Shown: positions 17,511 to 26,381, counted from the stretch's first letter. The stretch: DNA of 64,000 bases from Streptomyces albidoflavus (GCF_000719955.1 NZ_JOII01000008.1:124001-188000); one strand, 5' to 3'. Notes: a model not told the origin generated them from the letters alone. Made by a program: numbers and translations.

Positions 17511-18455
17511 ATGAACACCTCATCCGGCACTCCCGAGCCCTGGGCCCGGTGGGCCGCGCCCGCCGCCGCCTCGGTCACCGTGGTCCTGTGGGCCTCGGCC
17601 TTCGTCTCCATCCGCAGCGCCGGCGAGGCGTACTCGCCCGGCGCGCTCGCCCTCGGGCGGCTGCTGGCCGGGGCGGCGGTGCTCGGGGCCGTCGCCGCAG
17701 TCCGCCGGATCGGGCTGCCGCCGCGCGGCGCCTGGCCGGGCATCCTGCTCTCCGGCGTCCTGTGGTTCGGTGTGTACATGGTGGTGCTCAACTGGGGCGA
17801 GCGGGAGGTCGACGCGGGCACCGCCGCGCTGCTGGTCAACATCGGGCCGCTGCTCATCGCCCTGCTCGGCGGCACCCTCCTCGGCGAAGGGCTGCCCAGG
17901 CCGCTGCTGGCCGGGGTGGCCGTCTCGTTCGCCGGTGCCGTCGTCGTCGGCCTTTCCACCTCCGGGGACGGCGGCGCCTCCGCCCTCGGCGTCGTCCTGT
18001 GCCTGCTCGCCGCCGGGTCCTACGCGGCCGGAGTGGTGGCGCAGAAGCCCGCGCTGCGCCACGCCGGGGCGCTCCAGGTCACCACGTACGGCTGCCTGGT
18101 GGGGGCCGTGGTCTGCCTGCCGTTCACCGGCACGCTCCTGACCGAGCTGCGCACCGCCCCGCTCGGCGCCACCCTCAACATGGTCTACCTCGGCGTCTTC
18201 CCGACCGCCCTCGCCTTCACCACCTGGGCGTTCGCGCTCTCCCGCACCACCGCCGGGCGGATGGGCGCCACCACCTACGCCGTGCCCGCCCTGGTCGTCC
18301 TGATGTCCTGGGCCCTGCTCGGCGAGGTGCCGGCCCCGCTCGCCCTGGCCGGCGGTGCCCTCTGCCTCGCCGGGGTCGCCGTCTCCCGGCGGCGCGGACC
18401 CGTCGCCGCCGCCCGGGCGGAGGGGCGGACGCCGGTGCCCGACGCGGCGGAGTGA
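17511..18455 (+). CDS. EamA/DMT-family transporter, 10 TM
   Basis: The 314-residue membrane protein contains two EamA repeats of five helices each. The first covers residues about 15-150 (SVTVVLWASAFVSIRSAGEA, LLVNIGPLLIALLGGTLLGE) and the second about 160-300 (AAGSYAAGVVAQKPALRH, LSRTTAGRMGATTYAVPALV). Family members move amino acids, nucleosides or other metabolites, often outward. Substrate cannot be told from sequence. It begins 81 bp after the erythromycin-esterase gene and could be co-transcribed with it, which would link hydrolysis and efflux, but this is inference. Confidence 0.88.
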   Translation: MNTSSGTPEPWARWAAPAAASVTVVLWASAFVSIRSAGEAYSPGALALGRLLAGAAVLGAVAAVRRIGLPPRGAWPGILLSGVLWFGVYMVVLNWGEREVDAGTAALLVNIGPLLIALLGGTLLGEGLPRPLLAGVAVSFAGAVVVGLSTSGDGGASALGVVLCLLAAGSYAAGVVAQKPALRHAGALQVTTYGCLVGAVVCLPFTGTLLTELRTAPLGATLNMVYLGVFPTALAFTTWAFALSRTTAGRMGATTYAVPALVVLMSWALLGEVPAPLALAGGALCLAGVAVSRRRGPVAAARAEGRTPVPDAAE

Positions 18456-18563
18456 GCGCGGTCACCCGGGGCGGATCTTGCCCCGGCGGTGGAGCGGGGC
18501 TTGTATGCGGGCGGGGGCGCCGGGCCCGGCATCCCCGCCCGACGACCGGAAGGACCCGCCGCC

Positions 18564-19013
18564 GTGACCGAGAAGAGCTCCGCCGCCACCCCCGAGGGAG
18601 CCGTCGCCGAGGGTGAACTCACCGCGCTGCTCGGCACCATGCCGTACGCGGTGTCCCTCGGCGTCGAGCTGGAGGCGGCCTCGCCCGCCGAGACCCGGGG
18701 GCACCTGCACTGGGCGCCCGAGCGGTGCACCATCGGCGGGGCGCTGCACGGCGGGGCGCTGATGTCGCTGGCCGACGCGGTCGGCGCGGTCTGTGCCTAC
18801 CTCAACCTGCCGCCCGGCGCGGCCGGCACCACCACGGTCGAGTCGAAGACCAACTTCTTCCGCGCCCTGCGCGAGGGCACCGTCCGCGCCGTCGCCCGGC
18901 CCCTGCACACGGGCCGCTCGTTCGTCGTCGTCCAGACCGACCTGTACGACGACGAGGGGCGTCGACTGGGCCAGACCACCCAGACGCAGGCCGTGCTGCT
19001 GCCGCGTACCTGA
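18564..19013 (+). CDS. PaaI-family hotdog-fold acyl-CoA thioesterase
   Basis: The 149-residue protein starts at GTG eight bases after GGAAGG. The hotdog fold is visible as the central helix preceded by ERCTIGGALHGGALMSLADA, which carries the HGG motif of the PaaI/4HBT group and the conserved acid in SLADA. TTVESKTNFFRALREGTVRA and HTGRSFVVVQTDLYDDEGR form the beta sheet. Such enzymes hydrolyse aromatic or medium-chain acyl-CoA thioesters as tetramers in the cytosol. There is no phenylacetate pathway nearby, so it is probably a stand-alone housekeeping thioesterase. Confidence 0.85.
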   Translation: MTEKSSAATPEGAVAEGELTALLGTMPYAVSLGVELEAASPAETRGHLHWAPERCTIGGALHGGALMSLADAVGAVCAYLNLPPGAAGTTTVESKTNFFRALREGTVRAVARPLHTGRSFVVVQTDLYDDEGRRLGQTTQTQAVLLPRT

Positions 19014-19160
19014 CCCTCTCGAACGTGTTGCCCCCTCTGGTGCGTTCGGTCGATTTGCCCGTCAGTTGGCTGAAAAGCGGTGTTGACGCGCATTGCGTCC
19101 CAATTCACCCTTAAGTCCTCGGGGATCTCCCGAGCCGCACCACGCACCATTGGGGGAACT

Positions 19161-19949
19161 TTGGCTTCCGTACGACGAGCGCGCACCCGGGCCGGACTGG
19201 TCGGTCTGCTGGCGATGGGTGTGCTGGCCACCTTCACACCGCAGGCGGCCGCCGACGCGCACAGCCCGTGGGGCTACTACGGCCCGGTCAAGGGCATCAA
19301 GTACAAGAACCGCGCGACCATCGCCGACAGTTCGCGGCTCTACGCGTCGACCACCGCCGCCAAGAACGGCAGCGGCAACGTCCCCTCGGGGTACCTGGGG
19401 GCACTGGCGCGCCTCTACAAGGGCAGCACGCTCTGCGCCTCGAACGGGTACTCCTACACCAGCGGCCCCGCCAACAGCCTGAGCGTCCCGACGCTCGGCA
19501 AGGGCTGCGGAAAGGGCACGTACCACAGCTACGGCGTGACGAAGGCGTACACCGGGAACGGCTACAAGGCCGTCTACACCTTCAAGTCGCCCAGCGTGAA
19601 CCACCGTTCGCTCACCGCCGGGCCGGCCGCGCCCGGCCACGGCACCGCGCCCGCCTGGCCGAAGAACGCGAAGGGGGAGACGTACGGCTCCGGCCTGGAG
19701 GCGACGTCGCCGGGGAACGCGCCCGATCTGATCCGGGCCTACACGACCGGGGGCGAGGTCGGCTACGTGAAGCGGGCGGAGCTGGAGGACGAGCCGGCGC
19801 CCGCCTCGCCGCGCGAGGCCGTCGCCCTCCAGAAGCGGCTGGCCGGTGCGGACCGCCGCATCGCGGTGTACGACGCCGACGGGACCACGGTGCTCGGCGA
19901 CTTCGTGGTCCGCCGCGCCCCGGCGAGCGCGCTGACCCAGGGGCGCTGA
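19161..19949 (+). CDS. Secreted hypothetical protein
   Basis: The 262-residue version starts at TTG directly after GGGGGA and opens with SVRRARTRAGLVGLLAMGVL followed by a QAAADA cleavage site, a textbook Sec signal peptide. A GTG at 19080 is in frame but would place 27 unusual residues before it. The mature protein begins HSPWGYYGPVKGIKYKNR, has a small Cys-containing region (CASNGYSYTS, GKGCGKGTYHSYGV) and a C-terminal segment (REAVALQKRLAGADRRIAVY) seen in other streptomycete exported proteins. No catalytic motif is recognised. The region upstream (19014-19160) is less GC-rich and likely contains its promoter. Confidence 0.75.
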   Translation: MASVRRARTRAGLVGLLAMGVLATFTPQAAADAHSPWGYYGPVKGIKYKNRATIADSSRLYASTTAAKNGSGNVPSGYLGALARLYKGSTLCASNGYSYTSGPANSLSVPTLGKGCGKGTYHSYGVTKAYTGNGYKAVYTFKSPSVNHRSLTAGPAAPGHGTAPAWPKNAKGETYGSGLEATSPGNAPDLIRAYTTGGEVGYVKRAELEDEPAPASPREAVALQKRLAGADRRIAVYDADGTTVLGDFVVRRAPASALTQGR

Positions 19950-19968
19950 CCCCGGCCCGACGCGTCAG

Positions 19969-20006
19969 GAGGGGAGCCGTGCCGCACCGGCGGCACGGCT
20001 CCCCTC
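19969..20006. terminator. Bidirectional terminator with 17-bp perfect stem
   Basis: GAGGGGAGCCGTGCCGC (19969-19985) pairs exactly with GCGGCACGGCTCCCCTC (19990-20006) around ACCG, between the secreted-protein gene and convergent phoD. Confidence 0.88.
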
Positions 20007-20025
20007 GCGTGTGCGGCCCTCGGGG

Positions 20026-21720
20026 TCAGGCGGGCTTCAGGCCGGGGGAGCGGCGCTCGGTGACGAACGATCCGGCGGTGGTGAGCGGGGCGCCGGGCAC
20101 GGTGACGGCGGAGACGGTGCGGAAGTCGGCGCGCGCCGACTCCTCGCCGAGGCGGACGGTGAGGTAGCCGCGGCGGCCGTTGTAGAACTTCAGGTGCGGG
20201 TTGGCCGCGTGGTACGTCTCCCAGTTGGCGGGCCGGTCGGCGCCGTCCTTGCCGCTGGCGATCGAGGTGGCGACCAGTTCGGTGCCGACGGTGCGCGAGC
20301 CCTGGTCGGCGAAGTCCCGCTTGATGTCGAAGCCGTAGCCGACGTGCACGTCCCCGGTGAGGACCATCAGGTGGTCGACGCCCGCCTGTTCGGCCCCGGC
20401 GAGGAGCCGCTCGCGGGAGGCCGGGTAGCCGTCCCAGGAGTCCATCGAGAGCTTGTAGGCGGAGCCGGTGGCGTTGCGCCGCTCGGAGAAGGTCACCTGC
20501 TGCGGGACCACGTTCCAGCGGGCCCGCGAGGTGCGCCACCCGTCGAGCAGCCACCGCTCCTGGGCCCCGCCGGTCATGGTGCGCGCGGGGTCCTCGGACT
20601 CGGGCCCCGGCGTCTTCCAGCCGTCGCCGTACGCCTGGTCGGAGCGGTACTGGCGGGTGTCGAGGATGTCGAACTGGGCCAGGTCGCCCCAGTGCAGCCG
20701 CCGGTAGAGCCGCATGTCGGGGCCGGTGGGGCGCTGCGGCAGCCGCAGCGGCTGGTTCTCCCAGTACGCGCGGTAGGCGGAGGCCCGGCGGAGCAGGAAC
20801 TCCTCCGGGTCCACGTCGTTCTCCGGCTGGTCGCCCGCGTAGTTGTTCTCCGTCTCGTGGTCGTCCCAGGTGACCACGAAGGGGTGGGCGGCGTGGGCGG
20901 CGATCAGGTCCGGGTCGGATTTGTAGAGGCCGTACCGCAGCCGGTAGTCCTCCAGCGTCATGGTCTCCCGGTCGAAGACGGCCGGCAGCACCCGGTCGGT
21001 GTAGTTGCGGGCCCCTCCGGCGCCGTTCACGGCGTACTCGTAGAGGTAGTCACCGAGGTGCAGGACGACGTCGACGTCCTCGGCCGCGAGGTGGCGGTAG
21101 GCGGTGAAGTAACCGTCGTGATACGCCTGGCAGGAGACGGCGGCGAGGGCCAGTTCGCGGGTCCTGGCGCCCTGGCGGGGCGTGGTGCGGGTGCGACCGG
21201 CGGGGCTGGTGAACGCTCCGGCGCGGAAGCGGTAGTAGTAGACCCGGTCCGCGTCCAGGCCGTCCACCTGCACGTGGACGCTGTGGTGGAACTCGGGGTG
21301 GGCAGTCTCCCGGCCGCGTCTGACGACCCGGCGGAACCGCTCGTCGCGGGCCAGCTCCCACTCCACGGTGATCCGCTGCGCGGGCAGCCCGCTGTCCGGC
21401 TCGAAGGGGCGCGGCGCGAGCCGGGTCCACAGCAGCACCGAGGACGGGTGCGGGTCGCCGGAGGCCACGCCGAGGGTGAACGGGTCCTCGCGCAGCCGTC
21501 GCGCGTCGAACCCGGCGGCCTGCGCCGCCCCCGCCGCCGGCAGGTTGGTGGCGAAGGCCAGCGCGGCGGCGGCCCCGCCCAGCGTCAGCAGCCGCCGCCG
21601 GTCCAGGCCCCGGGCGGCCGCCCGCAGGGCGGCATCGTGGCGCGCGGACCGGGAGGGCGCGGCGGACGGTGCGGGAACGGTACGGGGGGTGGGGGAGTCA
21701 GGCAGGGAAGCGGTGGGCAC
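20026..21720 (-). CDS. phoD: Tat-exported alkaline phosphatase D
   Basis: The 564-residue enzyme starts at a GTG preceded by GAGGAG. A twin-arginine signal lies at residues about 41-70 (LDRRRLLTLGGAAAALAFAT then AGAAQAAG), so the folded metalloenzyme is exported. The phosphodiesterase/monoesterase core shows the Fe/Ca ligands typical of PhoD: CQAYHDGYFTAYRH, VVLHLGDYLYEY, FVVTWDDHETENNY and LTGDVHVGYGFD. It releases phosphate from organic esters outside the cell and in Streptomyces is usually under PhoP control. I looked for PHO-box repeats upstream and saw no convincing copy. A candidate promoter is annotated at 21915-21944, about 200 bp upstream. Confidence 0.95.
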   Translation of the reverse strand: MPTASLPDSPTPRTVPAPSAAPSRSARHDAALRAAARGLDRRRLLTLGGAAAALAFATNLPAAGAAQAAGFDARRLREDPFTLGVASGDPHPSSVLLWTRLAPRPFEPDSGLPAQRITVEWELARDERFRRVVRRGRETAHPEFHHSVHVQVDGLDADRVYYYRFRAGAFTSPAGRTRTTPRQGARTRELALAAVSCQAYHDGYFTAYRHLAAEDVDVVLHLGDYLYEYAVNGAGGARNYTDRVLPAVFDRETMTLEDYRLRYGLYKSDPDLIAAHAAHPFVVTWDDHETENNYAGDQPENDVDPEEFLLRRASAYRAYWENQPLRLPQRPTGPDMRLYRRLHWGDLAQFDILDTRQYRSDQAYGDGWKTPGPESEDPARTMTGGAQERWLLDGWRTSRARWNVVPQQVTFSERRNATGSAYKLSMDSWDGYPASRERLLAGAEQAGVDHLMVLTGDVHVGYGFDIKRDFADQGSRTVGTELVATSIASGKDGADRPANWETYHAANPHLKFYNGRRGYLTVRLGEESARADFRTVSAVTVPGAPLTTAGSFVTERRSPGLKPA

Positions 21721-21914
21721 GGGGGCACTCCTCAGCTCTCGACGGCGTGGCGCCGAAGGGAATTGGAGTGGCGGGGGACGACGCCGGAGGGGCGCGCGGG
21801 CGACCGGGGCATGGCGGGCTGATGAGGGTTGGGGGTGGCCGGATCGCGCCGGTGGGACAGGGGGCCGGGCGGGGACGGGGGACGGGCCGACGCGGACGGC
21901 GTACCCGAGGCGCG

Positions 21915-21944
21915 ACCCTAGACCGAGAACTGACGCAGCGTCAG
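21915..21944 (-). promoter_or_regulatory. Candidate promoter with palindromic -35 region
   Basis: On the minus strand CTGACG (21939-21944) is followed after 18 bases by TAGGGT (21915-21920), a good housekeeping-type promoter for phoD. The -35 hexamer is part of a perfect palindrome, CTGACGCTGCGTCAG (21930-21944), so a repressor could bind there. The rest of 21721-21998 shows no other signal. Confidence 0.45.
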
Positions 21945-21998
21945 GCGACGCACCGGGGCGCCCGGTCATGCCCCCCGGCCGGGCGCCCCGAACCTGCC

Positions 21999-24119
21999 CT
22001 ACCCCCGGTGCCGCCGCACCAGCCCCGCCGCCAGCGGGGCGTCGCGGAAGGCGCCGGCGGTGACCCGGGCGGCCACCGTGCGGCGGACCACGCGGTCGGC
22101 GAGGGCGGGGGCGTGGCGGGCGAAGGCCATCTCCAGGCGGCCCCGGCGCGTCGTCGCCACGTCGCGCGGGGCGCGGGGCGCGGTGGCGGCGGCCACCACC
22201 GCGTCGACGACGCCCTCGACCGGCTCGGGGCGGGAGACGCCGTCCAGGGAGAGGCCGGCGGCCCGGGTGGTGTCGTGGATGGGGCTCGCCACCATGCTCG
22301 GGTAGACCGTGGTGACGCCGACGTGGGTGCCGACCTCCAGCCGCAGCGCGTCGGCGTAGGCGGCCAGCGCCCGCTTCGACACACCGTAGGCGGCGGCCAG
22401 CGGGAGTGGCAGGACCGCCATCCGGGAGGCGATGAAGACCACCCGGCCCCGGGCCCGTTCGAGGTGCGGCAGCGCGGCGGCGGTCACCTCCCAGGCGCCG
22501 ACCAGGTTGAGCCGCAGCTGGGCGTGGACCTCCTCGCCCGGCGCCTGCTCGGCGGGGGCGGGTCCGCCGCGTCCCGCGTTGTTGACCAGCAGGTCGACGC
22601 CGCCGAGCAGCCCGGCCGCCTTCGCGACGGCCGCCCGGGCCTGGTCCGGCTCGGTCAGGTCGCAGGGGACGACCGGGACGCCCAGGTCGCCCGGGTCGGT
22701 GAGGTCGAGCCCCACCACCTCGGCGCCGAGCGCCGTGAACCGGGCCGTCATCGCCCGCCCGAAGGTGCCCGCCGCCCCGGTGACCAGCACCCGGCGCCCC
22801 GCCAGCGGCCGGCCGGCGCCCGCGCGGGCCAGCTCGGCCCGGACGGTCCGCAGGTACTGGTCGATGTCGATCCGCAGGTGCGGGCGGCTCTCGCCCCACC
22901 GGGCCCGGGCGGCCCGCAGCTCCGCCAGGGCCGTCCGCCGGGCCACCGCCCGCTCCGGCAGCCGCCAGAGCCCCGCCCGGTACGCCGCCACCAGCCGGGC
23001 CTGCGCCTCCACCACGGGCAGCGCGGAACCGGTCGACTGCATCAGCCCCACGAACGACAGCGAGCCGTCCCCGGGCACGAAGACGTGCCGGTACAGCAGC
23101 AGCCGCGCCGGATCGGCCACCACGTCGCGGTCGAGGAAGGGCGTGGTCGCGCGGTAGCCGGTGCACCAGACGATGTGGTCGAACTCCTCGGTGGTCCCGT
23201 CGGTGAACCGCACCGCCCCGCCCTCGAACCGCTCGATGCCCGGCCGGGCGTCCAGGTGTCCGGCGGCGACCAGCGAGGGCACGGTGTCGCTCAGCGTCGG
23301 ATGGTCCTGGAGCACCCCCCGCCGGGGCGCGGGCAGCCCGGGCCCGGCCGGGCGCCGGTCGGCCAGGCGCAGCACGGTCTGGGAGACGGTCTGCCGCACC
23401 CGCCACGGCAGGACGGCGGCGAGGGCGCCGTTGAGCTGGTCGGAGGGGCGGCCCAGCAGCCGCTTGGGCAGCACCCACACCCCGCGCCGGGTGGAGAGCG
23501 CCACCCGGCGGGCGTGGCCGGTCAGTTCGGTGGCGATGTCCATCGCCGAGTTGCCCGCGCCCACCACCAGGACCCGGTGCCCGGCGAACTCCCCGGGCAC
23601 CCGGTACGCGTGGGCGTGCGACTCGGTGCCGGTGAACCGGCCCGGCGGGCGCGGCGCGGGCAGCTTCGGCGTGTGGTTGTGCCCGTTGGCCACGACCAGG
23701 TGGGCGACGCGCTCGGTGTACGGGCCGGCCGGTCCCTCCAGCTCCAGCGCCCAGCCGTCCCCGTCCCGCCGGGCCCGCACCAGGGTGGTCCCGAACCGGT
23801 AGTGCTCCGTCACCCCGAACCGCTCGGCGTACGCCTCCAGATACTCCAGGAGCTGGGCGCGGCCCGGGTAGTCCGGCCAGTCGGCGGGCATCGGGAAGTC
23901 GGAGAACTCGGTGCGCGGGCGGCTGGTGTTGAGCCGCAGCCCCTCGTAGGCGGCGGTCTCCCCGGCCAGCCGCCACAGCCCGCCCAGCGCCTCGGCCCGC
24001 TCCAGGCCGAGCACCGGCAGCCCGGCCTCGGCCAGCGCCTTCACCGCCGCGATCCCGGCGGCCCCGCCCCCGACCACCGCCGTCACGCCCGCCCGCGCCG
24101 TCCCGCTCCCGCCGCCCAT
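21999..24119 (-). CDS. Fused flavin-containing monooxygenase and short-chain dehydrogenase
   Basis: The 706-residue protein starts at ATG after GGGGAAGGG. Residues about 1-460 are an FMO/NAD(P)H flavoprotein: GGGAAGIAAVKALAEAG binds FAD, VVGAGNSAMDIATEL binds NADPH, and WCTGYRATTPFL is the conserved ATG-like motif. Residues about 470-706 are a complete SDR: VLVTGAAGTFGRAMTARF, NNAGRGG, IASRMAVLPLPLAAAYGVSK with the serine and YxxxK. No stop or frameshift separates them. A fused pair of this kind could oxidise a ketone or alcohol substrate in two linked steps. It sits downstream of a TetR gene and behind a perfect operator (24136-24155), likely co-regulated with the MFS gene at 24957. Confidence 0.88.
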   Translation of the reverse strand: MGGGSGTARAGVTAVVGGGAAGIAAVKALAEAGLPVLGLERAEALGGLWRLAGETAAYEGLRLNTSRPRTEFSDFPMPADWPDYPGRAQLLEYLEAYAERFGVTEHYRFGTTLVRARRDGDGWALELEGPAGPYTERVAHLVVANGHNHTPKLPAPRPPGRFTGTESHAHAYRVPGEFAGHRVLVVGAGNSAMDIATELTGHARRVALSTRRGVWVLPKRLLGRPSDQLNGALAAVLPWRVRQTVSQTVLRLADRRPAGPGLPAPRRGVLQDHPTLSDTVPSLVAAGHLDARPGIERFEGGAVRFTDGTTEEFDHIVWCTGYRATTPFLDRDVVADPARLLLYRHVFVPGDGSLSFVGLMQSTGSALPVVEAQARLVAAYRAGLWRLPERAVARRTALAELRAARARWGESRPHLRIDIDQYLRTVRAELARAGAGRPLAGRRVLVTGAAGTFGRAMTARFTALGAEVVGLDLTDPGDLGVPVVPCDLTEPDQARAAVAKAAGLLGGVDLLVNNAGRGGPAPAEQAPGEEVHAQLRLNLVGAWEVTAAALPHLERARGRVVFIASRMAVLPLPLAAAYGVSKRALAAYADALRLEVGTHVGVTTVYPSMVASPIHDTTRAAGLSLDGVSRPEPVEGVVDAVVAAATAPRAPRDVATTRRGRLEMAFARHAPALADRVVRRTVAARVTAGAFRDAPLAAGLVRRHRG

Positions 24120-24135
24120 GCCGCACCCTTCCCCG

Positions 24136-24155
24136 AATCCATCGCCTGATGGATT
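24136..24155. promoter_or_regulatory. TetR-type operator, perfect 8-bp arms
   Basis: AATCCATC (24136-24143) and GATGGATT (24148-24155) surround GCCT, 17 bp upstream of the FMO-SDR start and 14 bp after the tetR stop. A second copy with 15 of 20 identical positions lies at 24935-24954. Confidence 0.72.
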
Positions 24156-24168
24156 TACGTGGCCCGGA

Positions 24169-24900
24169 TTATCGGCCACCGGTCCCCTCGGCGCCAGGGG
24201 CCGGGTACATCCGGTCCAGGAAGCGGTGCGCGTACGCCCGGAACTCGTACCGCTCGCGGGCCGCCGCCACCGGGTCCCGCTCGGCCGCCGCCAGCGCCGT
24301 GATGTGGCCGTGCGCCGCCCACACCAGGCTGCGCACCGTCACGTGCGGGGTCGGTTCCAGCAGCGTGCCGCCCGCCGCCGCGCCGAGCAGCACCCGCTCC
24401 ACCCGCTCGTAGATCGGCAGCGCGTAGGCAGCGTCGAGCGCCGAGTCGCGGGTCGGCTCCAGCCAGCGGCGCAGCCACAGGAAGGTGGTGTGCGGATGCT
24501 CCTGGAGGAAGTCCACGAAGCCGTCGGCCAAGTGGTGCATGGCGGCCGCCACTTCCCCCCGGTCCCCGGTGGCGACGGCTGCGGCGAGCCGGTCCACCAG
24601 CGGGGCGAGGGCGCGCTGCTCCCGCTCGTAGACCCGGGCGAAACAGGCGTCGTACAGGGCCGTCTTGGTGGCGAAGTGGTGGTGGACGCTGGAGACGTCG
24701 ATGCCGACCCGGGCCGCCACGTCGCGCATCGAGACGCCCTGCGGGCCGCCCCGCGCGAAGAGCGCGGTGGCCTCGGTGAGGATGCGCTCCCGGGTCGGCG
24801 GCGCGCCGTCCGCGCCGCGCGGCGGCCGGCCGGGCCGTCTCGCCCGCGCCCCGCCCGCCGCCTCGTCCCCGCCGTCCGCCCGGTCCTCGCTCTTTCTCAT
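24169..24900 (-). CDS. TetR-family regulator of the FMO-SDR/MFS module
   Basis: The 243-residue protein starts at ATG 24900 (MRKSEDRADGG). After a basic Gly/Arg-rich tail, the HTH covers residues about 38-85 (TRERILTEATALFARGGPQG, MRDVAARVGIDVSSVHHHFA, TKTALYDACF). The C-terminal ligand-binding part contains several His and aromatic residues (MHHLADGFVDFLQEHPHTTF, LWLRRWLEP). It is flanked on both sides by related operators. One precedes the downstream FMO-SDR gene and one is in the divergent promoter shared with the MFS gene, so it most likely represses both and itself. Inducer unknown. Confidence 0.88.
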   Translation of the reverse strand: MRKSEDRADGGDEAAGGARARRPGRPPRGADGAPPTRERILTEATALFARGGPQGVSMRDVAARVGIDVSSVHHHFATKTALYDACFARVYEREQRALAPLVDRLAAAVATGDRGEVAAAMHHLADGFVDFLQEHPHTTFLWLRRWLEPTRDSALDAAYALPIYERVERVLLGAAAGGTLLEPTPHVTVRSLVWAAHGHITALAAAERDPVAAARERYEFRAYAHRFLDRMYPAPGAEGTGGR

Positions 24901-24934
24901 TCGGCCCAGTGTGGCTACGATCCGGTCCACCCGC

Positions 24935-24954
24935 AATCAAGCATCTGGTGGATT
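24935..24954. promoter_or_regulatory. Second copy of the TetR operator, next to the MFS start
   Basis: AATCAAGCATCTGGTGGATT shares 15 of 20 positions and the outer AATC/GATT arms with the perfect site at 24136-24155. It ends two bases before the MFS start codon and 35 bp from the tetR start. Bound repressor would cover the MFS translation start region. Confidence 0.6.
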
Positions 24955-24956
24955 AG

Positions 24957-26372
24957 ATGAGTCTGCCCGCCCCGTCCGGCGCCCCCGGGGAGCTCCCGGC
25001 CCCCGCCACGAGCCCCGGCACCCCCGCCCTGGTGCGCTACGCCCTGGGTTCGGCGGGGATGGGCGTGTACGTCACCGTCCCCGGACTGCTGCTCCTGTAC
25101 TTCCTCACCGACACCCTGGGCGTCTCCCCGTGGCTGGCCGGGCTCGTCCTGCTCGTCCCGAAGGTCGTCGACGTCGTCCTCCACCCCTTCGTCGGCTTCC
25201 TCTCCGACGCCGACCGGGTCCGGCGCGGCAGCCGGCTCCGGCTGCTCGCCGCCGGCTGCGCCCTCGGCCCCGCCTTCGTCGCCCTCTTCGCCGTCCCCGG
25301 CCCGGTGGCGGACCGCCCGTGGGCCGCCGCGCTCTGGGTCGCCGGCTGGTTCGTCGTGGGCAACACCCTCTTCGCCGCGTACCAGGTGCCCTACCTCGCC
25401 ACCCCCACCGACATGGACGTCGACTACGACGGCCGCACCCGGGTCCTCTCCTTCCGGATGGTCGTGCTGACCCTCGGCATCCTCGTCGGCGGCGCCGTCG
25501 CCCCGCTCCTGGTCGGCGACGGCGAGCCGACCGTCGCCGCCTACACCCTGATGGCCCTCGTCCTCGGCGCCTTCACCCTCGCCTTCCAGCTCGTCGGGGT
25601 GGGCGGCGTGCGCCGCCTGGTCCCGCCGCGCGCACCGGCCGGGCCCGCCGCCGCAGGGGAGCGGCGGGCCCGGCCGGTCCGCGACACCCTCGCCGACGTC
25701 CGCTCGGTGCTCCGCGCCAACGCGCACTTCCGCGTGCTGGCCGCCTCCTACCTGCTCGCCTCCACCACCACCCACCTCGTCCTCGCCGGACTGCCCTACT
25801 ACACCCGCTACGAACTGGGCCGCCCCGGCTTCACCACCGTGCTGATGGCGGCCTTCGTGGCGCCCGCGCTCATCGCCACCCCGCTCTGGTTCCGGCTCTC
25901 CCGCCGGGCCGGCAAGCAGCGCTGCCTGCTCGCCGCCCAGTCCGGGTTCGCCCTCGGCGCGCTGGGCCTGGCGGCGGGCGACCGGCTGGGCCTCGCCCCC
26001 GTGGTCGCCGCGACGCTGCTGCTCGGTGTCTCCTTCGCCGGCATCCAGCTCTTCCCGTTCTCCATGGTCCCGGACGCCATCCGCGAGGCCGGTCCGGGCG
26101 AACTGGCCCGCACCGGCTCGTACCTGGGCGTCTGGACGGCGACCGAGGCGATCGGCTCGGCCGCCGGTCCGTACGTCTACGCCGGTGCGCTCGCCCTCGG
26201 CGGCTTCGTGGCCAGCCGCGCCGGGGACCAGGTGACACAGAGCGCCCAGGCGCACTCCGCGATCCTCACCGGCTTCACCGTGGTCCCGGCCGCGCTGATG
26301 GTCGTTTCGCTGCTCCTGCAACTCCGCTACCGCCTGGACGCGCGGGCCAGGAGCGGCCGCACGGCGGGGTGA
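24957..26372 (+). CDS. GPH-type MFS cation symporter
   Basis: The 471-residue protein has about twelve membrane segments. Features of the glycoside-pentoside-hexuronide:cation group are VRYALGSAGMGVYVTVPGLL in helix 1, PKVVDVVLHPFVGFLSD in helix 2 and the loop after it, and ALWVAGWFVVGNTLFAAYQVPY followed by TDMDVDYDGRTRVLSFRM. GPH proteins usually import sugars or related anions, although family members linked to oxidoreductases can carry other solutes. The ATG lies directly beside the operator with only a weak GGTGG upstream, so expression is probably tightly controlled by the divergent TetR. It ends nine bases before the convergent CocE gene. Confidence 0.86.
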   Translation: MSLPAPSGAPGELPAPATSPGTPALVRYALGSAGMGVYVTVPGLLLLYFLTDTLGVSPWLAGLVLLVPKVVDVVLHPFVGFLSDADRVRRGSRLRLLAAGCALGPAFVALFAVPGPVADRPWAAALWVAGWFVVGNTLFAAYQVPYLATPTDMDVDYDGRTRVLSFRMVVLTLGILVGGAVAPLLVGDGEPTVAAYTLMALVLGAFTLAFQLVGVGGVRRLVPPRAPAGPAAAGERRARPVRDTLADVRSVLRANAHFRVLAASYLLASTTTHLVLAGLPYYTRYELGRPGFTTVLMAAFVAPALIATPLWFRLSRRAGKQRCLLAAQSGFALGALGLAAGDRLGLAPVVAATLLLGVSFAGIQLFPFSMVPDAIREAGPGELARTGSYLGVWTATEAIGSAAGPYVYAGALALGGFVASRAGDQVTQSAQAHSAILTGFTVVPAALMVVSLLLQLRYRLDARARSGRTAG

Positions 26373-26381
26373 CCGCGCGGC

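Noticed and set aside
21721..21998. PHO box before phoD
   Set aside because: No pair of GTTCACC-like direct repeats with 11-bp spacing is visible on either strand by eye.
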